From Gracilaria vermiculophylla (taxonomy: Eukaryota > Rhodophyta > Florideophyceae > Gracilariales > Gracilariaceae), in NCBI GenBank assembly GCA_019155205.2, contig JAHNZQ020003148.1, forward strand, positions 748,404-812,403: 64,000 nucleotides of DNA, read 5' to 3'. Positions 21,577-31,996 of this stretch are shown one piece after another. The notes beneath the pieces were generated by a model. The model saw nothing but the letters and a program-made list of their open reading frames with translations. It did not search any database and was not told where the DNA came from. A program made the position numbers and the translations under genes. Within the stretch, counting starts at the first letter, position 1, and every line of letters starts with the position of its first letter.

Positions 21577-23898
21577 ATGTCCTCCAATTCAGGCGAAGAT
21601 CACTGGTTCTGGGATGGAAAGGGCATGCCAGACAACAAACACGACCGTCGCCGCGTTTTTCATAAATCTGTGGCATTGAGACATGCGTCAGATGGCCGCA
21701 CGCGCCACTTCAAGGTTGGTGACACTGTGAACATGGCAGGTGAAGGGGAGGTATGGGTAGCGCAGATTATTGAACTTTTCCAAGTAACTGCGCATGACCC
21801 AGAGCTTCGGCACATCTTGCGCGCAGACAGCGTCAGGAACGAATCAAAGCGTCACTATGAGCTTAAGAGATGCACTTTGCGCTGGTTCTACAATTATAGC
21901 GACATGATCCCGGACACTCTGAAAGATTCGAGATGGCCAAAACGACTTGATGATGAGATCTGGTTTTCTGATCATATCGAAAAGACTGGCTACAATAGTG
22001 TACAAGTCATCGATGGAAGGGCATGGCTCTTCGACAATTTGCGAGAGAAAAGTGAATTTCTTGTCAATCTTCCTGAGGAATATGATAAAGAACGGGATAT
22101 AGTTCGGATTGTACGCGGATTCGTCGACTCAAAACACGACCATTTACCCGTTCGCTTACTTCTTGATGGAGAACTCAAGTGGTTGAAGGAAAATCCATCC
22201 GACGACCCGAAGTTGTTTCACAATTCTAAGCGTCGGCTGGAGAGCATTGCCCAATCCTCGCCTTCACGAAAGCGCCAAAAGAACAGACACTCATCAACAT
22301 TGCGCTCACCCGTCAATGTCAATGAGGATGAGTTTGATCCGGCGGATAGAAAGTCTAAGAGTGCGAGACGAAAAACTCGATCGCTAGAAAGAGATAGAGA
22401 TAATGTGGGAGACGACGTTTCTAAAATCAGGCGTCCAATCCGCAGGAGAAAAATAACCATCGATGATGATGATGAATCTGCATCCAAACAGGAGGACGAT
22501 GACGAAAGCGACAACATTCCCCTCGACCAACTCACACCTATAACGCACAATTTCACACCTCAGCCAAATCTTTCTGACCAGCCAGAGAACATTGACCTAG
22601 TGAACGATGAAGTACGGGACCTCGTTGAAAGCTTGAACGCCTCTGTGTATGAAAATGATGCTCATGAACCGCAGACCAGGTCTCCGGAGAAACTAGTAAC
22701 GGAAGCTCCCCAATACGTAGGTGAGGATGAAATAACACCAGCCCCTTCGACGCGTGTAACTAAACGGAAATCTCTCGCTTCGAGGTCCAAAGCGAACACC
22801 GCCATAGCCTCGAGAATCAAGCAGACAACTCCGAAGCCAAGCTCCCCATCAACAAATGATCATGGAATAATAGTAATCGATAGTGATGATGACGGACAGC
22901 CGCAAAAGCCTGTTTCGAAAGCAACATCACCAAAATTGCAACGCTTTCATCCAGGCGCTGCGAGTCGTGCGTATAGAGGGGGACGACATGGGAAACCGTC
23001 TGCGAGGAGTCGTTCGTCGTTTATGCCTACCTCGAGAGAACGCCAAGCCGTATCCTCTAAGCGACAAAGCAATGCTGGTGGGGATGAACTCCAGAAGAGC
23101 CCATCTGTCGTCGAAACCGATAAAGTTACGGAAGGCAAACGGTCGTCGAAACAAATAGATGCGAAAGCGGAAGACCGGGGTCGTCTCAAGGAAGGGAAGT
23201 CTTTAAATGTGAAAGAAGGACTGAATTCCAATTCAGTTTTGAAGACTACTACGCTTAGCGACGGTGATGATGGCAGCCCAGTCATTGTGTCAAATAATAA
23301 TATGGAAGTGGGACAGAAAAAGCCAGACGCGGGAGATGTTATTGACCTCCAACGCAAAGACGGGAAGCGTGGGTCCTTGCAAGCCGCGCGAAAGAAAAGC
23401 AAGGACACAGCTTCGCCCTCAAATCGAGCGCAAATAGCTGGAATTTTGACGGACACGAGAATGGAAGACGTTGCAAGATTATCGATAGAAGGGAAATTTG
23501 GGAAGGTGCAAGAAATGTCGGGCGCAAAACAAGCGGGGTCATCAAATGTGATCGAGGTTAACGATAGCGATGCAGAACCAGACGACAGAGGTCTACAAGA
23601 AGAGGAGCTTTCTGTTCTCAAACCTACGCAAGCCCAAAGAAAGCTAACAGAAGATATCTACCGGATTCAGAGTTGTATGAACGACGTTGACAAAAACTTT
23701 ATTAGCGACAAACTGGAATGGCTTCTTGATGAAATTGTACACTTTCATGATGGGCGGAAAGGATCTCTCGACGCAGCGGAGTATGTAAGGGTTCTTCGAG
23801 ATCAACTTGTACAGAGACGTCTGCAAGAAATTGGTTCGATACGCGAGATACCGGATTTCAAGAGTGACCCCCAGTTGAAAGCACGAGAACGACTGTGA
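21577..23898 (+). CDS. BAH-domain chromatin protein with SUMO-interacting-like motifs
   Basis: 773 aa, single exon, ATG at 21577. Residues about 28-190 form a BAH domain: FKVGDTVNMAGEGEVWVAQI, CTLRWFYNYSDM, DEIWFSDHIEKTGYNSVQVI. ORC1-type and other BAH proteins read nucleosomes or histone tails. Residues about 215-690 are charged and disordered with basic NLS-like clusters (RRRKITIDDDDE). Short hydrophobic-acidic motifs IIVIDSDDDG (about 430), GDVIDLQRKD (about 588) and NVIEVNDSDAEPDD (about 655) look like SUMO-interacting motifs. A predicted helical C-terminal module (about 690-765) is not recognised. There is no AAA+ domain, so it is not ORC1 itself. Nuclear by inference. Confidence 0.75.
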   Translation: MSSNSGEDHWFWDGKGMPDNKHDRRRVFHKSVALRHASDGRTRHFKVGDTVNMAGEGEVWVAQIIELFQVTAHDPELRHILRADSVRNESKRHYELKRCTLRWFYNYSDMIPDTLKDSRWPKRLDDEIWFSDHIEKTGYNSVQVIDGRAWLFDNLREKSEFLVNLPEEYDKERDIVRIVRGFVDSKHDHLPVRLLLDGELKWLKENPSDDPKLFHNSKRRLESIAQSSPSRKRQKNRHSSTLRSPVNVNEDEFDPADRKSKSARRKTRSLERDRDNVGDDVSKIRRPIRRRKITIDDDDESASKQEDDDESDNIPLDQLTPITHNFTPQPNLSDQPENIDLVNDEVRDLVESLNASVYENDAHEPQTRSPEKLVTEAPQYVGEDEITPAPSTRVTKRKSLASRSKANTAIASRIKQTTPKPSSPSTNDHGIIVIDSDDDGQPQKPVSKATSPKLQRFHPGAASRAYRGGRHGKPSARSRSSFMPTSRERQAVSSKRQSNAGGDELQKSPSVVETDKVTEGKRSSKQIDAKAEDRGRLKEGKSLNVKEGLNSNSVLKTTTLSDGDDGSPVIVSNNNMEVGQKKPDAGDVIDLQRKDGKRGSLQAARKKSKDTASPSNRAQIAGILTDTRMEDVARLSIEGKFGKVQEMSGAKQAGSSNVIEVNDSDAEPDDRGLQEEELSVLKPTQAQRKLTEDIYRIQSCMNDVDKNFISDKLEWLLDEIVHFHDGRKGSLDAAEYVRVLRDQLVQRRLQEIGSIREIPDFKSDPQLKARERL

Positions 23899-24632
23899 TA
23901 CATGGTCGATTTCGTTTCGTATCTGCTGAGAGGATTAGGCAGTGCGGTGAGCACATTTAGGAATATATTGTTTACCGCTCTGGTTGTTCATTTCTATTTC
24001 CGTCAGAATTTAGGACTTCATGGTTGCGCGTACGTTCTATCACTGCAAATTTATGCAACTACCAGCTTTACTTCTGTTAGCGAAAGCAGGCGAGGACACA
24101 TGGATGGCCCATGCGAAAGGAGGTAGTGGTGTCCACCTCTGGGTTTAACTACACCGGGGGGCCATGCAATGAAATGAGATGTGAACGGCTGCGTGGAAAA
24201 GAATTTTATTGCGAGCCATTCGCTCTGGCACCCTGTGTTGGAATATGTGAAGTGGTAGAAGGATGAAGTTCCTATCTCTCATCTTCGTGCGTTGTGAACG
24301 GTGATAACGGGTAATGCAGGGCATGTATCAGAGCTGGATCGTGGATCGCAAGCGAGACAAAATGTCGCTCTACCGCAGAAATCATTTGCACTACAGTGCC
24401 ATACTGTCAAAGGGTGCCTTTGTAACCAAGAACCTGTTGCCCTTGGGCCGTACGTTATAGCGAGTAAATACAGTAGTGAGCATTAGTGTGTTTAAACTAT
24501 CTACTTCTATGCACTGCTCAAAGAAAAGCGACTTTTCCTTTTCCGATCATATTTCACTGTTTCCTTTCAAGGTTTCACTCGGCAGAGGAGATGTGTATCT
24601 CAAGAGGAAAGAACCAGCACTACCATCGTTCT
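23899..24632. other. Convergent 3' intergenic region
   Basis: 734 bp between the stop of the BAH gene and the stop of the methyltransferase gene. Only short frames without family features are present. Confidence 0.45.
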
Positions 24633-25763
24633 TCAAGACTTCAACTTATTCGACAAACGCACTCGCTCTTCCTGCAGAGCACGAATGTAGTCTGGTCCGA
24701 CACGACAACATCCTCCTACGATTTTGCTTCCCGTAGAACAGGCTAATTCTGCCCATTCGGAATAACTCAAATGCTTGTTGCGTCTCCAATACCATTTACC
24801 ATTCGACCACATTTCACCACTGTTTGGATAGCAAACAGTGTCCACACGCCATTGACCTTCCCCGAGCGATGACATGTGGTTTGATATTGTTTGTTCTAGG
24901 GTCCGTTGCAACCTTGGAAGGTTGAAGACGTCGAAGCAGTTGATTCCGAGCGCTACTAAATTTGTCTTTGCACACTGAGCCAGTGTACTCTTGACAGCTT
25001 GCGATAAATGGTCCCCGCATGAGATTCGGAATGCATTTCTGCACTGAAAACTTATCCAGTATGGAATCTGGCAGAACTCTTCTTCTTCCATTATTTGCAC
25101 AATTATCTGAGCTTCAGATGTGTTGCCGATGGTTTCGAAGCAGATGATGTTCCTCGCAGCAGCATCGGCGGGGCTTTTAGTTATGAGTGCCTTTAAATTC
25201 TGCATGCGACTCAGATGGAACTGTCGAATATCTTCGATCGGAATCCAAGGGTATTTCCCAGAATACTCATTGATATCCGGCAAGATGGCGCTGTAGGGAC
25301 CGCAAGAAATAGCTATGGCTGGATACCTCCGATTCTGTTGTTGTTGTTCTGATAGCTGTTCCCAGAACTCCTTTCTTGCACTGTCAAGCACATCCCAGGA
25401 CGTGCTCAACGCTTTCTTCGCTTCATCCACACTGAGGTTAAAATCATTTCGAAGCAGGTCAATAGTTACCTGGTAAGTCGCCGTCGAAATGATATCTGTT
25501 CCACTCTCGAGCCATTCATTTGCAACATCTTTAAGCTGTGGCATTTATGGTCAGAATGAAACACTGCGGCCCTGCCCAGGCGTGAAATTGTCGCACAGAA
25601 AGCTTACCTCCCTCGGATTTGTCCTGAGAAGTCTGCCACTCCATAGCCTACCCTTTTTGAGATTATTACCTCTTTCACGTAGCATAAATCCCAGACCGCC
25701 ATCTAGAAGAACAGGTCCAGGTCCAGGCTCAGAGTCCAGCCACTCGTACCATTCTTTGATCAT
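24633..25763 (-). CDS. Homocysteine S-methyltransferase (one intron, 25607-25536)
   Basis: Exon 1 25763-25608 and exon 2 25535-24633 encode 352 aa. The 72-nt intron (GTAAGC...CAG) lies between NPRE and LKDVANEW. Splicing joins the N-terminal PVLLDGGLGFMLRERG and LWSGRLL to GTDIISTATYQ, the order seen in family members. The zinc-binding cysteines are present: GINC (about residue 240) and the GGCC pair near the C-terminus (KIVGGCCRVGPDYI). The enzyme transfers a methyl group from S-methylmethionine (or S-adenosylmethionine) to homocysteine, making methionine in the cytosol. The start was chosen because the frame above it has no ATG. It shares 599 bp of 3'-to-5' spacing with actin downstream on the plus map. 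Confidence 0.93.
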
Positions 25764-26362
25764 TATCAAGCTTCGTCGGTATCGCGTCCCAAAATAAAAA
25801 GGACTACAACCTTTATAAAATCGCTCGAGGATTGGTTCAAAAGAGCTCGGGTGGTGATGGGCACTGAAAGCTCTGTGGTACTCAGTATGAAGACTGAGTG
25901 CAACTTTTTGCTTCACTCCTGATAACTAAAGACAGATACTATCCTGAGAGAAACTTCGGGGGGAACCAGCTACTAAATAGTTAGTCTCCTGTACTGTAAG
26001 TTGCACGTAGTGTAAAAATGGCGCACGATTCGATTTTCCTTTCGACAGGATTTTACCAAGACGCCAAGATCCGAGATGTGTGACACGTTGTCTGATGCTC
26101 GTAGGAGTTCGGTCTAATTCAGACATCCTAGTATCATGATGCATATGTCTGTATCCAAGGGTTCTCAATACCATTGCCCTTCTTTTACCATAGATACTAC
26201 GAATACCATGGCAAGATGGGGTACAAGGGATTATAAGAAGGCATTAAGCTTGATCCTTGATTAAAGCACTAACAGGTTACTCTACAAGTAAAACAAAAAG
26301 CCACGAGCCCCCAGCCGCTCAGTGGGATAGTTAAAGGAAAATGCACCACAGTGCAACAAGAC
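25764..26362. other. Intergenic region methyltransferase / actin
   Basis: 599 bp: the 5' flank of the methyltransferase gene and the 3' flank of actin, both on the minus strand. Nothing else seen. Confidence 0.45.
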
Positions 26363-27564
26363 TTAGAAGCACTTGCGGTGAACAACCGACGGGCCCATTT
26401 CGTCATATTCGGCCTTGGAGACCCACATCTGCTGGAAGGTAGACAGAGAGGAAAGAATGGAACCACCAATCCAGACAGAGTACTGACGCTCCGGTGGGGC
26501 AACCACCTTAATCTTCATAGACGGAGGGGCAAGAGTTTCCAGTTCCTTTTGAACACGGGAGGCAATGCCTTTGAACATGGTGGTACCACCGGACATGACA
26601 ATGTTGTTGTAGAGATCCTTACGGATATCAATGTCAGTTTTCATGATGGAATCGTAAGCGGTCTTGTGCATGCCTGACATTTCGTTTCCAAGGAGTTCAG
26701 GTTTGAACAACGCTTCAGGGCACTGGAAACGCTCAGCAGCGACAGTGATAGTCTGACCATCGGGAAGCTCGTATTCCTTCTCAAGAGCTGAGTTAGTGTC
26801 AGCATTAGCCAATTCCTTCTCATAGTCCTCGGAAACATAGCAAAGCTGCTGCTTAATGTCACGGACAATTTCCTTTTCAGCAGAAGTAGTGAATGAATAG
26901 CCACGCTGTTGCAAAAGTTTAGCCATCCACTCAGTAAGATCGCGACCGGCAAGATCGATACGCAGGACAGCATGGGGAAGGGAGTATCCCTCATAGATGG
27001 GAACAGTATGAGTGACACCATCTCCGGAATCAACGACAATACCAGATGTACGTCCAGAGGCATAGAGAGACAGCACAGCCTGGATGGCGACGTAGAAGGC
27101 CGGGATAGAGAAGGACTCAAACATGATCTGGGTCATACGCTCGCGATTGGCCTTCGGGTTGAGAGGAGCCTCTGTAAGCAGGACAGGGTGCTCCTGGGGA
27201 TCGACGCGTAGTTCTGAATAGAAGGCATGATGCCAGATCTTTTCCATATCGTCCCAATTGGTGACGATACCGTGCTCAAGAGGGTATTTGATGATGAGGA
27301 CACCACGACGAGCCATGGCGCCATCGCCGACGTATTCGTCCTTGGTGCCAGATCCAACCATGATACCCTGCATTCCGAAAGAGAGGTGTTGAGTTAGCAG
27401 TGAGAAGGGCAGAAGAGACTGACGGCTGGGTGGTAGGGACGTACCTTCTGTTTGGGCTTGCCAATGACAGCCGGGAAGACAGCCTTGGGGGCATCCTCAC
27501 CGGCAAGGCCAGTCTTGCATCGACCGGAGCCATTGTCAATTACGACGGCGGGCTTGAACTGCAT
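26363..27564 (-). CDS. Actin (one 5' intron, 27444-27368)
   Basis: Exon 1 27564-27445 (40 codons, [20 protein letters not shown]...) and exon 2 27367-26363 give 374 aa. The 77-nt intron (GTACGT...CAG) sits at a codon boundary before [15 protein letters not shown]. Exon 2 is highly conserved actin: [55 protein letters not shown] and the usual C-terminus ending HRKCF. The N-terminal part is unusual: the acidic residues normally at positions 2-4 are replaced by QFK, and the D-loop (GKPKQKGIMVGSG) differs from the common RPRHQGVMVGMG. It is the only actin in the window and so probably the conventional one. It lies head-to-head with the glycine-cleavage T gene across 823 bp. Confidence 0.97.
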
Positions 27565-28387
27565 GGTTGGGGGGGGTGGGAGTTAGAAAGAGGCGGAGGT
27601 GGAGGCAGAAGCAGACGGTGTGGGCGGGGGGGTCGCGAAGGGCGGGTGTGAGGGAAGATAGGGGGCTGGGCGCGTGAAGCTTTTATAGTGTGAGTGTAAG
27701 ACGAAAGTGCTAACGAGAGCAAAAATGCAGGTGGCTGCGGGAGGGGGGTTCTGCGTGGGAGAGGTGTCAATGGCAGCACAACGGTTGCGGGCGCAATTTC
27801 AATGGCGGCGAGTGGGGGAGGTCTGCTGGAAGGAGGCACGCGCGCGCCCGAGCAATGAAAAAAGCTCGTGCGCCGTCAGCAACAGCGGCACGGCGATGGT
27901 GATCGGCTCCATTATCAGCCGCAGCGGCTGATACCGCCGCGGGGCGAAGCTCGAAACGGCGATGCGTAGCGGGCCACTGCGTTGCGGACACGCAGTCGGT
28001 TGCAGTCGGTCAATCGCTACGCGCGTCCCGTCCCCCTATTGGCGGCGTCGTACGTGCTCGCCGCTGTCCGCACCGCGGCCGTGGCTGCCCCCCCGCTCGC
28101 CTTCCGCTTTCGAATTCAAAGTTTGAATCATTCAGCCCATACCACGTCGCCACTATGCACAGGTGGATGCGTGGTTTCCCTGGCATGGCGTTACTGCGCA
28201 CGGCCAACGGCTGGCGGTCATTGGCTGCAGCCTGTGGAAGCGCAGCCGTGCGCTCACGACCACACGTTGGATCTGGCGCAGCGAAACATAATCCCCCGCT
28301 CCCGAGCTCCCTGCCACTTCATCTTCGATTAATCCCTGCGCCCGGCCTCCTTCTCCCTCGCCGCATTCCCCCCGTACGCCCGTCGCC
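27565..28387. promoter_or_regulatory. GC-rich bidirectional region actin / GCVT
   Basis: 823 bp between divergent ATGs. An 8-G run (27569-27576) lies immediately upstream of the actin start, so poly-C is in its 5' UTR. A short sequence TTTTATAGTG near 27680 could read as a TATA element for actin on the minus strand. The remainder is GC-rich with chance ORFs only. Confidence 0.5.
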
Positions 28388-29587
28388 ATGATTGCCGCCC
28401 GTTCCGCTCTTCTTCGCTCGCTGCCGCGTCGCTCGCTGGCCGTCCCGGCCTCCGCCGAGCCCGCGCTCAAGACCACCGTGCTGCACGACAAGCACGTACA
28501 ACTCGGTGGCAAAATGGTGCCCTTCGCCGGCTACTCTATGCCCGTGCAATACCCAGACGGCATCAAGGATTCGCACCTGTTTGTTCGCTCGTCGGCCGGC
28601 CTTTTTGATGTTTCTCATATGGGTCAGATTAAACTACACGGTGCCGATCGCGTTCGCTTCCTCGAACAGCTCGTCGTCGCCGACGTAGCCGCCATCGAGC
28701 CCACACGCGCACAGCTCTCTGTTATCACCACCCCGGAAGGCGGCATTGTTGACGATACTATCATTTCCAACCTGGGCGATTCCATAGGCATGGTCATCAA
28801 TGGCGCATGCAAGGACAAGGACGTTGCGCACATCCGAGAGCACATGGACGCCGCCAACGCCAATGGCATGGACGTCAGCCTCGAGATCATCGAAGATCAC
28901 GAGTTGCTCGCGCTACAGGGCCCGAAGGCCATGGCGGTCATGTCCGAACTCGTGCCTGATGTCGACTTTGTCAAGATGCCCTTCATGTCGTGTGCGCCAA
29001 TGACCGTCAGCGGCATTCCATGCCACGTAACTCGTTGTGGCTACACAGGCGAGGATGGCTTTGAGCTGTCTATCCCGGCAGACAAAACGGTAGAATTGTT
29101 CGAAACACTGATTGGTCGCGACGACGTGCGTCCGACCGGACTTGGCGCGCGAGATTCACTGCGTCTGGAGGCCGGATTATGTTTATATGGAAATGATATT
29201 GACGACACCACATCTCCCGTAGAGGCTGGGCTCACGTGGACAATTGGTAAGAGAAGAAGAGAGGAAGGAGGTTTCCTAGGCGCGGAGACTATTCTCAAGC
29301 ACTTGAATGAGGGCATTACCCGGCGAAGGATGGTGTTTGTGGTACCTAAGGGGGCGCCTGCTCGCGGCGGGGAGACGTTGCTGAACGAGGATGGAGAGAA
29401 CGTTGGGATGGTCACTAGTGGTGGCTTTAGCCCGACGTTGGGGATGGCTATCGGCATGGGGTATGCGAACAAGCCGTTCAATAAGACCGGGACAAAACTG
29501 CAGGTTCAAGTACGATCGCGCACGAATCCTGTGGAGGTACGGAAGTCGCCGCTTGTACCGAGCAATTACTACAGGGTGCCAGAGTAG
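28388..29587 (+). CDS. GCVT: Aminomethyltransferase (glycine cleavage T protein), mitochondrial
   Basis: 399 aa, single exon, ATG at 28388. Residues 1-30 (MIAARSALLRSLPRRSLAV...) form an Arg/Ala/Ser-rich mitochondrial presequence. The folate-binding T-protein core follows: GGKMVPFAGYSMPVQY, FDVSHMGQIKLHG, PEGGIVDDTI, GYTGEDGFELSIP, GLGARDSLRLEAGLCLYGND and LTWTIGKRRR, with the C-terminal beta-barrel ending VRKSPLVPSNYYRVPE. The enzyme moves the aminomethyl group from H protein to tetrahydrofolate, releasing ammonia, as part of photorespiratory and one-carbon metabolism in the mitochondrial matrix. Length is typical. Promoter region shared with actin. Confidence 0.97.
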   Translation: MIAARSALLRSLPRRSLAVPASAEPALKTTVLHDKHVQLGGKMVPFAGYSMPVQYPDGIKDSHLFVRSSAGLFDVSHMGQIKLHGADRVRFLEQLVVADVAAIEPTRAQLSVITTPEGGIVDDTIISNLGDSIGMVINGACKDKDVAHIREHMDAANANGMDVSLEIIEDHELLALQGPKAMAVMSELVPDVDFVKMPFMSCAPMTVSGIPCHVTRCGYTGEDGFELSIPADKTVELFETLIGRDDVRPTGLGARDSLRLEAGLCLYGNDIDDTTSPVEAGLTWTIGKRRREEGGFLGAETILKHLNEGITRRRMVFVVPKGAPARGGETLLNEDGENVGMVTSGGFSPTLGMAIGMGYANKPFNKTGTKLQVQVRSRTNPVEVRKSPLVPSNYYRVPE

Positions 29588-30271
29588 AGCATTTGTGAGC
29601 GTTGTGTAGAAGTGTAGGAGTGCAGTACCGTTGCGCATGCTTTAGGCTGCAGTGCAGGCAGATGAATCGCAGAAGTGCGACGTCAGCTATCAAGGGCGCT
29701 TTTAAAATAAGCTAACCTTGTTGTGTCTGGTCGCCGTGGCTCGTGCGCCATCTTATGTAAAGCAGGTTTTTTGTTTTCGTGAGCCGGCGACGGTGCAACC
29801 TCTTTCTTGCTACCCTCGGTTACCCCGCACTGCAAGCACGTCGCTGTGAATTAATGGCGACGGCGCGCCCGCAGCCGCGAAAAGCGAGGCATACATGCGA
29901 CTTGACCGTTTGCAGAGCTGCCGCAATGCGCTGTGACGTTACACCGTGGAGCTTGGACAACATTTCTCCGCCACAACGGCCGAAGCGGCTGACATGCGGG
30001 CTGCAGTTTGGTGCTTGTAGCGCTGGGCTGGCAGACTCGAGATATAACGTGAGGGGCGCGGGGGGGGGGAGGCGGGGAGGTGGAAGGTGCCCACGGTAGC
30101 CCCCGTCTAGGAGCTTCGCGAAGACGCTATTCGGCGAAGCTGGATAAATTCGCGCTTTCCGCCTCGAAATGGGCATGCCGCGAATCGTAACGCGGCGCGT
30201 CGCCGCGTGCGCGTGTGAGGCGCCTCCCACACGTGGCCATTTAAGTGCACATCTAATTCGGGTCGTAGCCA
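29588..30271. other. Intergenic region GCVT / SGNH hydrolase
   Basis: 684 bp, GC-rich toward its 3' end, with a 10-G run at 30060-30069. It holds the GCVT 3' UTR and the SGNH promoter. No gene seen. Confidence 0.45.
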
Positions 30272-31996
30272 ATGGGCACGACCCACATGGCGCACGCATC
30301 CCGACTAAGTGCACGCGAACCGCAGACAGAAACTGCGCCGCGACGCGCCCGGCGCCTCCGACGCCATCCCCCTCCCTTTCTTTCTTCCGCTATGCGCCCG
30401 CGATCACGCCAGTCGCACGCCACTGCGCGACGCCCGCCCCGTGCCCCTCCCCCTCAACCCGCCGCGGAGTCGCGCACAGATCCCAACGGCACCATCTACG
30501 AGGAGTCTCTTCATTACGTGCGCGTGCAACGTATCAAGCACCCCTTAGACCTCAGGCCGGCACCCGCGGCTTCCACCACAGAACTTGCTTATCCTCGCCC
30601 CCCAACCCCCCCCGACTCCGAAGTTGGCTCTGACTCTACCTCCTCCTCTTCCTCATCGTCCTCCTCGTTTCACTCCGCCCACGACCAATTTACCCCCTTT
30701 CCTGCCCCCTCCTCTGCGTCTGCCCCAATCACTCGCGGTGGCATAGACGAAATCGACGGTTCCACCACAACTGCTTCCTCACGCACTTCTAGTAGGCGCT
30801 CACGAGCAAAGATGGCTGCCTCAGTTGTCTCAAAGCCTATCAGAAAGAGCTACGTTGGTATGGTCGCCGGTCTTGCCAGTACAGTGGGCCTAGGACAGGC
30901 CATGTTCCTCAAGGCCACCTACCAGTCGCCCCCAGACGCGAAGGGACCTCGTTCAGGAGTAGAGCGCGCGGTTCGTCTCACCGAAACCTTGTCCAGCGCT
31001 GAAGGGCACGTCTCTCGAATAGTGCCGGCCCCCGCTGCCGCCGCCGTCGCAGTCGAGCGAAAGATTTCAGAAGCCGTTAGAAACGCTGTTGGGGACGCTA
31101 CCGCCCCTATTGTTCAAGTGACCTGCGCGTCGGCTAATCATCCTCAAGAAAAACGGCAGCAGGATGGGAGAAAGCGCATTCTTATTATCGGCGACTCGCT
31201 CGTCAGTGGTGTGGGTGGCGAGTCTAGTTTTGACGATGGGCCTAGTGATGGTCCAGCTCTCCCGAGGCAAGTGGCTCGTTACCTATCTGAAATGCTCAAC
31301 ATTGATGTGCAGTGGAATGCCATGAGCCTCACAGGTGGAGATGTGCGAATGCTCAAGCGAAAGATAATCCCAATGCTCGATCGTGAGCGGAAACGTGGAA
31401 CTATTGGTGAAATTTCGGCCGTCGTACTAGTCACTGGAGTTAACGACTGGAAACGCATATCCCCCATCCGAACGGCCAGCAAATTCCGTCAAGATCTTGC
31501 CGAATTTATCGAAAGCATTCGCCAACAAGTTGGTCATGAGTGCTCTGTATTCTTGCCAGCCATCCCAGGCGTGCATCATACCCCGAGATTCCACGAGCCC
31601 CTTCGCTCTATTGTTGTATTCCTTAACGATTATTGGGATTCACAAAAGTTGCAGCTGTCACGTACAATGAGGAAGGTTTATTTTGTTGGCCAGCCGCCGA
31701 ATCACGAGTGGGGAACCAATCCAGTTCAATATTTTTCCACTCTTGATCGTGTTCATCCCTCTGAATTCGGCTACAAACGGTGGGCTGAAAGAATTGCGGA
31801 ACACATGGTGACGGCTTTCAAAAAGGGTGTCCAAGCTGCCGCAAGCGTGACACACCTCGCCAGTGCACGCGCCAGTGCAGCTGCCGTTGGTGCCGCTGAA
31901 CAAGCGGCGGACGTTGCGGATGCTGCGACGAAAGACATTACTCGAGCCTCTGCTGCGGTAGCTGCAGTTGCCGGGAACAGTGTAACACACAAGTAA
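30272..31996 (+). CDS. SGNH-fold (GDSL-like) hydrolase with long disordered N-terminus
   Basis: 574 aa from the ATG at 30272; an in-frame ATG at 30392 (MRPRSRQSHATAR) would give 534 aa and is an equally plausible start. Residues 1-190 are Arg/Pro/Ser-rich and disordered, with a run of nine Ser. A mildly hydrophobic segment (YVGMVAGLASTVGLGQAMF, about 195-215) could anchor it. The catalytic domain spans about 300-510: block I IIGDSLVSGVG (Ser about 309), block II Gly in SLTGGDVRM, block III TGVNDW (Asn about 389) and block V DRVHPSEFGY with the Asp/His pair (about 491-494). An Ala-rich helical tail ends the protein. Such enzymes hydrolyse esters of lipids or glycans; the substrate is unknown. 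Confidence 0.75.
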   Translation: MGTTHMAHASRLSAREPQTETAPRRARRLRRHPPPFLSSAMRPRSRQSHATARRPPRAPPPQPAAESRTDPNGTIYEESLHYVRVQRIKHPLDLRPAPAASTTELAYPRPPTPPDSEVGSDSTSSSSSSSSSFHSAHDQFTPFPAPSSASAPITRGGIDEIDGSTTTASSRTSSRRSRAKMAASVVSKPIRKSYVGMVAGLASTVGLGQAMFLKATYQSPPDAKGPRSGVERAVRLTETLSSAEGHVSRIVPAPAAAAVAVERKISEAVRNAVGDATAPIVQVTCASANHPQEKRQQDGRKRILIIGDSLVSGVGGESSFDDGPSDGPALPRQVARYLSEMLNIDVQWNAMSLTGGDVRMLKRKIIPMLDRERKRGTIGEISAVVLVTGVNDWKRISPIRTASKFRQDLAEFIESIRQQVGHECSVFLPAIPGVHHTPRFHEPLRSIVVFLNDYWDSQKLQLSRTMRKVYFVGQPPNHEWGTNPVQYFSTLDRVHPSEFGYKRWAERIAEHMVTAFKKGVQAAASVTHLASARASAAAVGAAEQAADVADAATKDITRASAAVAAVAGNSVTHK

